A stretch of 64,000 nucleotides of DNA from Streptomyces sp. DT2A-34 (GTDB lineage Bacteria > Actinomycetota > Actinomycetes > Streptomycetales > Streptomycetaceae): contig NZ_JASTWJ010000001.1 of NCBI RefSeq assembly GCF_030499515.1, positions 682,001-746,000 of the forward strand, read 5' to 3'. The notes under the pieces were generated by a model that worked only from the letters and a program-made list of their open reading frames with translations, was not told the origin of the DNA and did not search any database. Each line of letters begins with the position of its first letter. Positions within the stretch are counted from its first letter, which is position 1. Position numbers and translations under genes: made by a program. Below, piece by piece: positions 1 through 8,674 of this stretch.

Positions 1-49
1 ACTGGACGGGGGCGCGCTGAGGGCTGCATCTGGACCGGGCTGCGGGCGA

Positions 50-1858
50 TCAGGGCTTCTGGGTGATCGAGGCGTCCCGCCCCTGGTACCCCCGCAGCTT
101 CCGGTAGAGGGTCGCCCGGGCGATCCCCAACGCCGCCGCGGCGCGCGCCTTGTTGCCGCCGTGGCGGCGCAGCGCCTCCAGGATCGCGGCCCGCTCGGCG
201 AGCTCCATCGGGCTGAGGTTGCGTCCCGCGGGCCCCTCCCGGACGGGATCGGGCAGTTCGCCGCGCCGCACCGGCCCGCAGACCCGCCGCTGACTCGCCA
301 ACGCCCGTACGAGGTGGGCGAGTTCGGTGACGTTCCCGGGCCAGGGGTGCTGCTCCAGCGCCCGCAGCGCCTCCAGCGTCCAGGTCAGCGGCGGGCTACC
401 GGGCGCCGGGCCGGGTACGAGTGCGGGGAGCAACTCCCTGATGTCCTCGGGGCGTTCGCGCAGGGCGGGCAGGGTCACCGAGCGGGCCGCGAGGGTGTCG
501 AGGAGGCGCTGCAGACAGGGGCCCGGCGAGGGGCCGGGAGTGTAGGTGGCGACCAGGTGGACGTCGGGGCGTTCGTCGAGGAGGGAGTTGAGGGCGGCGA
601 CGTCCGGCTGGGCCAGCCGTTCGGCGTGCCGCAGGAGCAGCGGGCGGTCGCCGACCCTGCCCCAGCCTTCGGCCGGGAGGACCCCCGTCTCGCTGCGCCC
701 GTCGTGCTTGAAGCCGAGTTCGGGTGATTCGGCGGCGTCCAGGACCAACGGGGCCATGCCGTCGAGGAGTTCGAGAGCGAGCGTGGTCTTGCCCGTTCCC
801 CGCTCACCCACGACGAGCAGGGGTCCCTTGGTCCGGGCCAAGGCCGTCGCCTGCGCGACCGCGTGCCGCCACGGCACCGAACTCCCCACCGGCGCGCTCC
901 CCCGACGCGGCAGCGGCGGCGCCGGCTCCACGGCGCGTGGTGCGAGCACGGCGACCAGGCCGAGGGCGTGGCCCTCATGCCGTACCGGAGTGATCTCGGC
1001 GGTGCAGCCGGCGTCCTCGGGAAGCGAGATCTCGTACGACTCACCGGCCGCCCTTCCGCCTCCCTTCCCGCTTCCCTTCCCGCCTTCCCTCCCCCACGCC
1101 CGCGCGCCCCGCTCCAACGCCTCCAGCGCCTGCGGCGAGGCAAGGCGTGCCGCCGCCTCGCTCACCAGGCGGTTGCGGCCGTCCAGTGCGACGACCGCCC
1201 GCTCGCGCCCCCGCGCGGCCCGCTCATACGCGTCCAGCAGTGCCCGTTCCGGGGTACGCGCGCGTGCCCGCAGTTCCGCCTCCACCACCGTGGCGGCCGC
1301 CTCGGCGAGGGCGGCGCCGGGGTGCGGGCGGCAGCCGGCGCACAGGCCGGAGGCGACCGTGACAGTGCCGAGCGCCTGTCCCGTCTCCGGGGAGAGCAGC
1401 GGCACGCTGACCGCGCAGACGTCCTGCCACACGTCGAGGAAGTGCTCGGGACCGTGCACGTCCGCCCGGCGCCGGGTGCGCAGGGCGAGCGCGGCGCTGT
1501 TGTGACCGACCTCCCGCTCGGACAGGTCGCGGCACGCGTCGTCGCCGGGCGCGCTGCCGGCCGACCACAGCACCCTCAGCCGTTCGTCGGTGAGCACGAG
1601 GGCCGACCGTCCGGCGTCGAGGGCCTGCGCGATACGCGTGAGCACGGGACGCGCCGCTTCCAGCAGGGGCGAGTCGACGGGGTGCGCCGGCTCCCCCGCC
1701 GGGCCGTCGAGATCGGGCCGTACGCCGAAGAACCGGGCGCGCCGCCACGCCGCGACGACATCCTCAGGTACACCGTCCGGGAGCGGGCGCCCCGTCAGGA
1801 ACCGTTCGCGCGCATGGCGGAGAGGGGCGAGGGCAGGAGGATGTTCGGCGGTGGTCAT
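50..1858 (-). CDS. AcoR-like GAF/AAA+/Fis-type transcriptional regulator
   Basis: A 602-aa regulator, transcribed away from the hydroxyquinol operon and probably its activator. A GAF-like sensor region lies at about residues 60-195, an AAA+ region with Walker A GERGTGKT at 351-358, and a C-terminal Fis-type helix-turn-helix (HTH_8) in the last 45 residues. The GAFTGA loop needed to contact sigma-54 is absent, which fits Streptomyces having no sigma-54, so it probably works with another sigma factor or as a simple DNA-binding regulator. ATG 1858 is chosen because the family-like N-terminus begins there; the frame stays open upstream through the divergent operon, but that part is antisense. A Gly/Lys-rich low-complexity linker sits near residue 260. 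The effector is unknown and may be a phenolic compound. Confidence 0.88.
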   Translation of the reverse strand: MTTAEHPPALAPLRHARERFLTGRPLPDGVPEDVVAAWRRARFFGVRPDLDGPAGEPAHPVDSPLLEAARPVLTRIAQALDAGRSALVLTDERLRVLWSAGSAPGDDACRDLSEREVGHNSAALALRTRRRADVHGPEHFLDVWQDVCAVSVPLLSPETGQALGTVTVASGLCAGCRPHPGAALAEAAATVVEAELRARARTPERALLDAYERAARGRERAVVALDGRNRLVSEAAARLASPQALEALERGARAWGREGGKGSGKGGGRAAGESYEISLPEDAGCTAEITPVRHEGHALGLVAVLAPRAVEPAPPLPRRGSAPVGSSVPWRHAVAQATALARTKGPLLVVGERGTGKTTLALELLDGMAPLVLDAAESPELGFKHDGRSETGVLPAEGWGRVGDRPLLLRHAERLAQPDVAALNSLLDERPDVHLVATYTPGPSPGPCLQRLLDTLAARSVTLPALRERPEDIRELLPALVPGPAPGSPPLTWTLEALRALEQHPWPGNVTELAHLVRALASQRRVCGPVRRGELPDPVREGPAGRNLSPMELAERAAILEALRRHGGNKARAAAALGIARATLYRKLRGYQGRDASITQKP

Positions 1859-1903
1859 GGCACCGCTCACCGTATCCGGGGCGTCACGCACGCGGCGACG
1901 GTG

Positions 1904-1926
1904 GGTTGTCTCGTATTGAGACACCC
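1904..1926. promoter_or_regulatory. Inverted repeat between regulator and catabolic operon
   Basis: TGTCTC-GTATT-GAGACA (1907-1923) is a perfect 6-bp inverted repeat with a 5-bp spacer, extended by GG/CC at its outer edges. It lies about 50 bp upstream of the regulator's start and 100 bp upstream of the monooxygenase. It is the obvious candidate binding site for the divergent Fis-type regulator. The link is inferred from position and symmetry only. Confidence 0.5.
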
Positions 1927-1985
1927 ATGACCGGCCACCCCGCTCCATGATCTTGAAAGGTCGGAGTCCGTAGGCGTCTCCCGTC

Positions 1986-2008
1986 CTCATCTCCTGTCTC
2001 ATCTCCTG
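1986..2008 (+). repeat. 11-bp direct repeat just upstream of the monooxygenase start
   Basis: CTCATCTCCTG occurs at 1986-1996 and again at 1998-2008, a 12-bp period. It lies 12 bp before the GTG start of the monooxygenase, inside the expected 5' untranslated region. It could affect ribosome loading or be a second regulator contact; nothing in the sequence decides which. Confidence 0.5.
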
Positions 2009-2020
2009 GAGCGTTCTGTC

Positions 2021-3760
2021 GTGCACACCGTTGTCGAGACCGACGTACTGATCGTGGGCAGCGGCCCGGCGGGCGCGTCGGCCGCGCTCGCGCTGAGCAC
2101 CTACGGCGTGCGCAACATGGTCGTCACCCGGTACGCGAGCCTCGCCGACACGCCCCGCGCGCACATCACCAACCAGCGGACCATGGAGGTGCTGCGCGAT
2201 CTGGGCGTCGAGGACGAGGTGATCGCCAAGGCGACGCCCCAGCACCTGATGGGCGACACGACCTTCTGCACCAGCCTGGCCGGCGAGGAGCTGGGCCGGG
2301 TGCGCTCCTGGGGCAACGACCCGCTCGTGCAGGCCGCGCACGAACTGGCCGGCCCGACCCGCATGTGCGACATGCCGCAGCACCTGATGGAGCCGGTGCT
2401 GGTGAACGCGGCGATCGCCCGTGGCACCGACTTCCGCTTCAGCACGGTCTACAAGTCCTTCGTCCAGGACGAGGGCGGGGTGACGGTCACCGTCGAGGAC
2501 CGGCTGCGCGGCGACGAGTACACCGTCCGCGCCCAGTACCTGATCGGCGCCGACGGCGGTCGGTCGAAGGTCGCCGAGGACGCCGGCCTGCCGATGGGCG
2601 GTCAGATGGGGGTCGCGGGCAGCATCAACATCGTCTTCGACGCGGATCTGAGCGAGTACACCGCGCACCGCCCCTCCACGCTCTACTGGGTGCTCGCGCC
2701 CGGCGCCACGGTCGGCGGCATCGGCGCGGGACTGGTGCGCTGTGTGCGGCCCTGGAACGAGTGGCTGATCGTGTGGGGCTACGACGTGAGCGCGGGCGCC
2801 CCCGACCTCACCGAGGAGTACGCGCTGTCCGTCGTACGCCAGTTGGTCGGCGACGAGGAGATACCGGTGACCATCAAGTCGTCCTCGGCGTGGACGGTCA
2901 ACGAGATGTACGCGGAGACGTACGCCAACGGCCGGGTGTTCTGCGCGGGCGATGCCGTGCACCGCCACCCGCCGTCCAACGGGCTCGGCTCCAACACCTC
3001 CATCCAGGACTCCTACAACCTGGCCTGGAAGCTGAAGCTCGTCCTCGACGGCGTCGCCTCGCGCAGGCTCCTCGACACCTACACCGTGGAGCGGGCACCG
3101 GTCGGCAAGCAGATCGTGACGCGCGCCAACAAGTCCATCGCCGAGACCGCCCCGATCTTCGAGGCGCTCGACGGGCTCTCGCCGCAGACGCCCGAGCGGC
3201 TGTGGGCCAACATCGCCGCCCGCAAGGACGCCACCGAGGCGGCCGCCAAGCAGCGGGCCGCGCTGCGCGAGGCGATCGCCTTCAAGGTGTACGAGTTCAA
3301 CGCGCACGGCGTCGACCTCAACCAGCGCTACGCCTCCGCCGCGGTCGTCCCCGACGGCACGCCCGACCCCGGCTTCACCCGCGACCCCGAGCTGCACCAC
3401 CAGCCCACCTCCCGCCCCGGCGCCAGGCTCCCGCACGCCTGGATCACCTCCGGGACCCGGACCCTGTCCACCCTCGACACCGTCGGCAAGGGCCGCTTCA
3501 CGCTGCTCACCGGCATCGGCGGCGAGACGTGGCTGCGGGCCGCCGAGGCCCAGCCCCTCGACATCGCCACGGTCGTCATCGGACCGGGCCAGGAGTACGA
3601 GGACCCGTACGGCGACTGGGCCGACCTGAGCGAGATCTCCGACGCGGGCGCCCTCCTCGTACGCCCCGACGGATATGTGGCGTTCCGGCACGCCGACGCG
3701 GCTGAGGACGCCGAACGCTTGCTCACGGAAGCGCTGCGGCGGATTCTCGGGCACGGTTGA
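2021..3760 (+). CDS. FAD-dependent aromatic monooxygenase (PheA/TfdB-type)
   Basis: A 579-aa flavin hydroxylase that should add oxygen to a phenolic ring, most likely making hydroxyquinol from a resorcinol-like substrate. It has the N-terminal FAD motif GSGPAG near residue 13, the GADGG motif near 185, the GDAVHRHPP motif near 310 and a thioredoxin-like C-terminal domain typical of phenol hydroxylases. Length is normal for the family. It starts at GTG 2021. It is the first gene of a three-gene operon with an intradiol dioxygenase and maleylacetate reductase, so the substrate is inferred from the pathway. 2,4-dichlorophenol or 4-nitrophenol-type substrates cannot be excluded. Confidence 0.9.
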   Translation: MHTVVETDVLIVGSGPAGASAALALSTYGVRNMVVTRYASLADTPRAHITNQRTMEVLRDLGVEDEVIAKATPQHLMGDTTFCTSLAGEELGRVRSWGNDPLVQAAHELAGPTRMCDMPQHLMEPVLVNAAIARGTDFRFSTVYKSFVQDEGGVTVTVEDRLRGDEYTVRAQYLIGADGGRSKVAEDAGLPMGGQMGVAGSINIVFDADLSEYTAHRPSTLYWVLAPGATVGGIGAGLVRCVRPWNEWLIVWGYDVSAGAPDLTEEYALSVVRQLVGDEEIPVTIKSSSAWTVNEMYAETYANGRVFCAGDAVHRHPPSNGLGSNTSIQDSYNLAWKLKLVLDGVASRRLLDTYTVERAPVGKQIVTRANKSIAETAPIFEALDGLSPQTPERLWANIAARKDATEAAAKQRAALREAIAFKVYEFNAHGVDLNQRYASAAVVPDGTPDPGFTRDPELHHQPTSRPGARLPHAWITSGTRTLSTLDTVGKGRFTLLTGIGGETWLRAAEAQPLDIATVVIGPGQEYEDPYGDWADLSEISDAGALLVRPDGYVAFRHADAAEDAERLLTEALRRILGHG

Positions 3761-3785
3761 GATGAGCGCCCAGGAAGGAGCCGGT

Positions 3786-4646
3786 ATGGGCGGCGACGAC
3801 ACGACGGTCACGGACGAGGTGGTCGCCAGTCTGCGGGGCACGGACGATCCGCGGCTGCGGGAGCTGCTGACGGGGCTGGTCCGGCATCTGCACGCCTTCG
3901 CGCGCGAGACACGGCTGACGCAGGAGGAGTGGGAGCGGGCGATCGGCTTCCTGACGGCGACCGGGCAGGCCTGCACGGACACCCGGCAGGAGTTCATCCT
4001 GCTGTCGGACGTGCTCGGGCTGTCGATGCTCGTGGAGACGATCAACGAGCGACAGGGCCCGGGCGCCACCGAGTCGACCGTGCTGGGCCCGTTCCACATG
4101 ACCGCCTCGCCGGTGCGCGAGCTCGGCGCGACCATCGACCTGGTGGGCGGCGGCGAGCCGTGCGTGGTGAGCGGGCGGGTGCTGTCCCGGGAGGGCGGCC
4201 CGCTGCCCGGCGCGGTCGTCGACGTGTGGCAGGCCGACGGGAACGGCTTCTACGACGTGCAGCAGCCGGATGTGCAGCCTCCGGGCAACGGGCGAGGCCT
4301 GTTCACCGCGGACGACGAGGGACGGTTCTGGTTCCGTACCTGCGTGCCGAGCCCGTACCCGATCCCTACGGACGGACCGGTCGGCGGGCTGCTGCGGGCC
4401 ACCGGACGGCATCCTTACCGGCCCGCGCACATCCACTTCATCGCCTCGGCCGCCGGGCACACTCCGGTGACCACGCACATCTTCGTGGCGGGGAGCGACT
4501 ACCTGGACTCGGACGCGGTGTTCGCCGTCAAGCCGGGCCTGGTCACGGACTTCGCCCCGGTCGACGACCCGTCGGCGGCACGGGAGTTCGGCGTGGCGAA
4601 CCCGTTCCCGCACGCCCGCTTCGACCTCGTACTGGAGCGCGTGTGA
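3786..4646 (+). CDS. Hydroxyquinol (catechol) 1,2-dioxygenase
   Basis: A 286-aa intradiol ring-cleavage enzyme that opens hydroxyquinol to maleylacetate using Fe(III). The helical N-terminal dimerisation region is followed by STVLGPFH, and the iron ligands are visible as Tyr in GFYDV, Tyr in PSPYPIP, and two His in HPYRPAHIHF. ATG 3786 is chosen over the upstream ATG 3762 because AGGAAGGAG ends 5 bp before it. The flanking monooxygenase and maleylacetate reductase favour hydroxyquinol over catechol as substrate. Its last codons overlap the next gene by 4 bp, indicating coupled translation. Confidence 0.92.
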   Translation: MGGDDTTVTDEVVASLRGTDDPRLRELLTGLVRHLHAFARETRLTQEEWERAIGFLTATGQACTDTRQEFILLSDVLGLSMLVETINERQGPGATESTVLGPFHMTASPVRELGATIDLVGGGEPCVVSGRVLSREGGPLPGAVVDVWQADGNGFYDVQQPDVQPPGNGRGLFTADDEGRFWFRTCVPSPYPIPTDGPVGGLLRATGRHPYRPAHIHFIASAAGHTPVTTHIFVAGSDYLDSDAVFAVKPGLVTDFAPVDDPSAAREFGVANPFPHARFDLVLERV

Positions 4647-5728
4647 AGGACGTCCTCGACTTCTCCTACGAGGCCCGGCCCGTGCGGGTCGTCTTCCGGC
4701 CCGGTGCGGCGGTGTCCGCGACGCCGGACGAGGTCGGGCGGCTCGGGCTGCGGCGGGTGCTCGTGGTGTGCGGGACGCGGGGCGCGGACACCGCGCGGGC
4801 GGTCGCGGACGCGCTCGGCCCGGTCTGCGTCGGGGTGCACGACCGGGCCCGGATGCACGTGCCCGTCGAGGTCGCCGACGTGGCCGTCCAGGCGGCTCGC
4901 GCGGCGGGCGCCGACGGGTGCGTGGCGGTCGGCGGCGGCTCGTCGATCGGGCTCGGCAAGGCGATCGCGCTGCGCACCGGGCTGCCGCTCATCGCGGTGC
5001 CCTCCACGTACTCCGGCTCGGAGATGACCCCGGTCTGGGGCCTGACCGAGCACGGCGTCAAGCGCACCGGCCGCGACCCCAGGGTGCTGCCCCGCAGCGT
5101 CGTCTACGACCCCGAGCTCACCCTCTCCCTGCCCGTACCGCTCTCCGTGACCAGCGGCGTCAACGCGATCGCGCACGCCGTCGAGGCCCTGTACGCCCCC
5201 GACACCTCGCCCCTGATCGCCCTGATGGCCGAGGAAGGCGTACGGGCGATGGCGCGGGCGATTCCGGAGCTGGCCGGGGAGCCGACGTCCCCGGGGGCCC
5301 GCGGTCGCGCCCTGTACGGGGCCTGGCTGTGCGGGTCCTGCCTGGGCGCCACCACCATGGGCCTGCACCACAAGCTCTGCCACGTCCTGGGCGGCACCTT
5401 CGGGTTGCCGCACGCCGAGACGCACACGGTGGTGCTGCCGTACGCCCTGGCCCACAACGCGCCCGCCGCCCCGGACGCGGTCGCGGCGGTGGCCCGCGCC
5501 CTGGACGCGTCCGATGCGCCGACCGCCCTGCGGGAACTGGCCGGACGTCTCGGCGCGCCCCGCTCCCTCGCCGAACTGGGCCTCGGCGAAGCGGACTTGG
5601 CGACCGCCGCCGCACAGACCGCGGGCGAGGCGTACGCCAACCCGCGTCCCATCACGGCCGACGGTGTGCTCGCCCTGCTGCGGGCGGCGTACGAGGGCGC
5701 ACCACCGCCGACCGCGGCCGCCCACTGA
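4643..5728 (+). CDS. Maleylacetate reductase
   Basis: A 361-aa iron-type alcohol dehydrogenase family protein that reduces maleylacetate to 3-oxoadipate with NAD(P)H, the last step of the hydroxyquinol branch before the beta-ketoadipate pathway. It shows the nucleotide-binding run GGGSSIGLGKA and the family motif PSTYSGSEMTP. Conserved His residues in NAIAHAVE, GLHHKLCH and GLPHAETH are typical of this family. It starts at GTG 4643 within the dioxygenase stop (GTGA overlap). It is followed almost at once by an IS110 element, which may have separated it from a former downstream gene. Confidence 0.92.
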   Translation: MKDVLDFSYEARPVRVVFRPGAAVSATPDEVGRLGLRRVLVVCGTRGADTARAVADALGPVCVGVHDRARMHVPVEVADVAVQAARAAGADGCVAVGGGSSIGLGKAIALRTGLPLIAVPSTYSGSEMTPVWGLTEHGVKRTGRDPRVLPRSVVYDPELTLSLPVPLSVTSGVNAIAHAVEALYAPDTSPLIALMAEEGVRAMARAIPELAGEPTSPGARGRALYGAWLCGSCLGATTMGLHHKLCHVLGGTFGLPHAETHTVVLPYALAHNAPAAPDAVAAVARALDASDAPTALRELAGRLGAPRSLAELGLGEADLATAAAQTAGEAYANPRPITADGVLALLRAAYEGAPPPTAAAH

Positions 5729-5758
5729 CCGTCCCCCCTCCCCATTACCTTTTTGGTA

Positions 5759-5976
5759 GCCCCGCAATGGGGCGCCCGGCCTTCGGAGTTGGCATGACTT
5801 TCTCCCCCTGTCGATCGCATGTCTTGGGGGGTGGTGTCACCGGCTCCGGAGGCATCGACAGACCGCTGATTAGGGGCATGACCACCGGCTTCTTCGCAGG
5901 TCGGGAGGCTCTTCGTAATGTGGATGTGGCGATCGGTGCCGTGGGACGGCCGGGCGAGGACGACCGAAGGACGCAC
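5759..5976 (+). ncRNA. Candidate bridge-RNA region of the IS110 element
   Basis: About 220 bp without a convincing gene lie between the left end of the element and the recombinase start. They begin with the hairpin GCCCC-GCAAT-GGGGC (5759-5773). IS110-type elements are known to encode a structured bridge RNA in the non-coding part upstream of the recombinase, with loops pairing to donor and target DNA. This segment has the right place and size. I did not fold it or find the guide loops, so the call rests on position and family knowledge. Confidence 0.4.
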
Positions 5977-7179
5977 GTGATCGACGTCAGTGACATCGGC
6001 GCTTTCCTCGGCCTGGACGTCGGCAAGGGCGAACACCACGCCACCGCCGTCACCCCGGCCGGGAAGAAGGCCTTCGACAAGCGGCTGCCCAACAGCGAGC
6101 CGAAGCTCCGCGAAGTGTTCGGCAAACTGCAGGCCAAGCACGGGACCGTGCTCGTGGTGGTCGACCAGCCGGCCTCGATCGGGGCTCTGCCGCTGGCGGT
6201 GGCCCGGGACATGGGCTGCCCGGTCGCCTATCTGCCCGGCCTGACGATGCGGCGGATCGCCGACCTCTATCCCGGCGAGGCCAAGACAGATGCCCGCGAC
6301 GCGTTCGTCATCGCAGACGCGGCCCGCGTCATGCCTCACACGCTCCGCTCGGTCGACCTCCAGGACGAGACCATCGCCGAGCTGGAGATGATCGTCGGCT
6401 TCGACGACGACCTGGCCGGCGAAGCAACCCGCATCAGCAACCGCCTGCGGGGCCTGCTCACCCAGATCCACCCGTCGCTGGAACGGATCCTGGGCCCACG
6501 CGTCCAACACCCGGCCGTGCTCAAGCTCCTCGACCAGTTCGGCTCCCCGGCCCAGATCCGCAAAGCCGGACGCCGACGGCTCATTGCGTTGATACGCCCG
6601 AAGGCACCGCGGATGGCCGAGCGGCTCGTCGAGGACATCTTCACCGCACTGGACGAACAGACCGTCGTCGTCCCGGGCACCGACGCGGCCGCTCTGATCG
6701 TCCCCAGCCTCGCCAACTCGCTCCGAGCGGTGCTTGACCAGCGGAAACTCTTGGCCACCCGGATCGAGGAACTGCTGGAGAACCACCCTCTTTCCAAGGT
6801 CCTGACGTCCATGCCGGGGATCGGCGTCAGGACCGGAGCCCGCATCCTCATCGACGTCGGCGACGGCCGTTCGTTCCCGACCGCCGCCCACCTCGCCGCC
6901 TACGCCGGCCTCGCCCCCACAACCCGCAGTTCTGGCTCCTCGATCCGCGGCGAACAACCATCCCGCCGCGGAAACAAGCAGCTCAAACGGGCCTTCTTCC
7001 TGTCCGCGTTCGCGGCTCTGGCCGACCCGGCCTCCCGGACCTACTACGACAAGAAGATCAGCCAGGGAAAACACCACACCCAAGCCCTCCTCTGCCTCGC
7101 GAGACGACGAGCCGACGTACTCTTCGCGATGCTCCGCGACGGCACCTTCTACGACCCCCAACCCGCCCCATCAGCTTGA
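5977..7179 (+). CDS. IS110-family DEDD transposase
   Basis: A 400-aa recombinase with the two domains of the family. The N-terminal RuvC-like DEDD domain begins at GLDVGKGEHHA and includes the later acidic cluster KTDARDAFVIADAAR. The C-terminal Transposase_20 domain has MPGIGVRTGARI, AAYAGLAPTTRSSG and the conserved catalytic Ser environment. GTG 5977 is preceded by GAAGGA at 6 bp. No internal stop or frameshift is seen. It moves the element by cut-and-paste-like recombination, guided in studied members by an RNA. Confidence 0.93.
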   Translation: MIDVSDIGAFLGLDVGKGEHHATAVTPAGKKAFDKRLPNSEPKLREVFGKLQAKHGTVLVVVDQPASIGALPLAVARDMGCPVAYLPGLTMRRIADLYPGEAKTDARDAFVIADAARVMPHTLRSVDLQDETIAELEMIVGFDDDLAGEATRISNRLRGLLTQIHPSLERILGPRVQHPAVLKLLDQFGSPAQIRKAGRRRLIALIRPKAPRMAERLVEDIFTALDEQTVVVPGTDAAALIVPSLANSLRAVLDQRKLLATRIEELLENHPLSKVLTSMPGIGVRTGARILIDVGDGRSFPTAAHLAAYAGLAPTTRSSGSSIRGEQPSRRGNKQLKRAFFLSAFAALADPASRTYYDKKISQGKHHTQALLCLARRRADVLFAMLRDGTFYDPQPAPSA

Positions 7180-7244
7180 CGAAACCCATAGGGGCACCCC
7201 CCCACGCTCGAAGATGCCCCCACGCCGGAAGAAAGGTGATCGCC

Positions 7245-8165
7245 ATGCCCCTTGGTCTGCTCAGGAGTCGAAACTCCCGGGGGAGTCGACGCTCCCGAGG
7301 GGCGCAAGGTGTCCCGTTGCCCGTACCGGCCGGTGCCGGCGTCGTGGGCCGCGAGGTCCTGGACCCGGTGGGGCTGCCGATGCGCGGCGCCGACGTGACG
7401 GTGACGGCGCTGGACTCGCACCAGGTCGTGGCGTCCGGTACGACGGACCCGTACGGCCTCTTCTTCGCCGCGCTGCCCCCGGGCCGCTACAGCCTGATGA
7501 TCACGGCCGAGGGTCTGACACCGCACCGGGAGACCCTGGACGTCGTCGCCGGTCCGCCGCTGCCCGCCACACGCGTCCAGCTGACGTCGGCCCGGCAGCT
7601 GGAACTGCCGGCGGCCGGCACCTGGCTGTTCGACCCGCCGCACACGGCGATCCGGTTCATCGCCAAGCACGTCGGCATGGCCCATGTCCACGGCCGCTTC
7701 GAGCGGTTCACCGGCGGCATCCGGGTGGCGCCCGACATGACCGAGTCCCAGGTGTCGGTGCGCATCGACGCGGCCAGCATCACGACGGGCAACAACACCC
7801 GGGACAACCATCTGCGTTCGGCGGACTTCCTGGACGTCGAGCGCTACCGGTACATCGACTTCGCCAGCACACGCTTCGCCTACCGGGGCGGCGCCAAGTG
7901 GACCCTGCACGGCTCGCTCACCATGCACGGAGTGAGCCGCTCGGTGGAGCTGGACACCACCTACCTGGGGTCGGTCAACGGCGGCTACGGCGAGGAGCTG
8001 CGGTGCGCGGCGCTGGCCAAGGCGGAGCTGCACCGGGAGGACTTCACCCTGAACTGGCGCAGCATGCTGGCCCGCGGGATCGCGGTCGTCGGTCCCACGG
8101 TCCAACTGGAGCTGGACGTGCAGGCGATGTACCGCACGCACGACACACCGACGCCGCCGGACTAG
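7245..8165 (+). CDS. YceI-family protein with N-terminal carboxypeptidase-regulatory-like domain
   Basis: A 306-aa protein in two parts. Residues about 30-115 form a carboxypeptidase regulatory-like beta-sandwich (GREVLDPVGLPMRGADV, DPYGLFFAALPPGRYSL). Residues about 125-295 form a YceI domain, a lipocalin-like barrel that binds isoprenoid-like lipids (WLFDPPHTAIRFIAKH, LHGSLTMHGVSR). ATG 7245 follows AAAGGTGA. No signal peptide is visible, unlike Gram-negative YceI. The two-domain form is frequent in Streptomyces. It begins about 50 bp after the IS110 element, so its native promoter may have been displaced. The ligand is unknown. Confidence 0.85.
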   Translation: MPLGLLRSRNSRGSRRSRGAQGVPLPVPAGAGVVGREVLDPVGLPMRGADVTVTALDSHQVVASGTTDPYGLFFAALPPGRYSLMITAEGLTPHRETLDVVAGPPLPATRVQLTSARQLELPAAGTWLFDPPHTAIRFIAKHVGMAHVHGRFERFTGGIRVAPDMTESQVSVRIDAASITTGNNTRDNHLRSADFLDVERYRYIDFASTRFAYRGGAKWTLHGSLTMHGVSRSVELDTTYLGSVNGGYGEELRCAALAKAELHREDFTLNWRSMLARGIAVVGPTVQLELDVQAMYRTHDTPTPPD

Positions 8166-8281
8166 GCGACGTCCCGCGCCGTCCTCACGGTCGGCTCCGG
8201 GCCGCTGTCAGACAGCTCACGCCCCGGTTACGAATCGCTCAACCTCTGGTTGCGGCGCGGTGATCGGGTGACTATGGGGTC

Positions 8282-8665
8282 ATGACACCGGCCCAACGCG
8301 CCATGGAACGACTGGAAGTCTGGCCCGACCTCAGCTCGGGCCCGGCCAGTTGCGGCGCAGGACGGGCACTGCGCTCCGTCCACAGCGACATCGTGCACTT
8401 CCACTCCGACCGCGACGTGGACCTGCATCTGACGGTGTCGGCCATCCGGCGGTTCCACGACGACCTGCGGGAGTCGACCGCGATCCGGCTGGTCCCCGGC
8501 TCGGGCTGGGTGACCGTCCATCTCGACTGCGACACGGACGTGGATCTGCTGATGAGCCTGGTCAGCGCCGCGCTCAAGGCCCATCAGAACCGGCCCTCCC
8601 CTGCCGGGCGCCCGGCAGGGAACGAGTGCAACTTCCGTCGCGTCACGGTGCTGCCCCGCGGCTAG
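8282..8665 (+). CDS. Small luciferase-domain (DUF5519-like) protein
   Basis: A 127-aa soluble protein that I recognise as a 'luciferase family' small domain, common in Streptomyces. The name does not imply light production. Recognisable runs are EIVHFH-like (DIVHFHSDRDVDLHL), AIRRFHDDLR and GWVTVHLDCDTDVDLL. Function is unknown. It is monocistronic and converges on the PPK2 gene, with 9 bp between stop codons. A short hairpin (8204-8216) lies upstream, after the YceI stop. Confidence 0.75.
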   Translation: MTPAQRAMERLEVWPDLSSGPASCGAGRALRSVHSDIVHFHSDRDVDLHLTVSAIRRFHDDLRESTAIRLVPGSGWVTVHLDCDTDVDLLMSLVSAALKAHQNRPSPAGRPAGNECNFRRVTVLPRG

Positions 8666-8674
8666 GTGCTGTCG

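Larger units (their letters stand above)
5745..7200 (+). mobile_element. IS110-family insertion sequence
   Basis: A single complete element with one transposase gene. IS110 elements lack clear terminal inverted repeats and usually make no target duplication, so the ends are estimated. The left edge lies in the AT-rich stretch before the hairpin at 5759, and the right edge lies just after the transposase stop, near the sequence AAACCCATAGGGG (7184-7196). It sits between the maleylacetate reductase and the YceI gene and probably contributes transcription into the latter. The transposase frame is intact, so it could be active. Confidence 0.8.

Noticed and set aside
50..1858. Sigma-54-dependent activator
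   Set aside because: Fold is similar, but GAFTGA is absent and Streptomyces lacks sigma-54.
1859..4135. Very long open frame on the minus strand continuing upstream from the AcoR-like regulator across the monooxygenase and dioxygenase
   Set aside because: The + strand reads as two clear enzymes with motifs and ribosome-binding sites; the minus frame is low-complexity Arg/Gly/Val-rich and is a GC-rich shadow.
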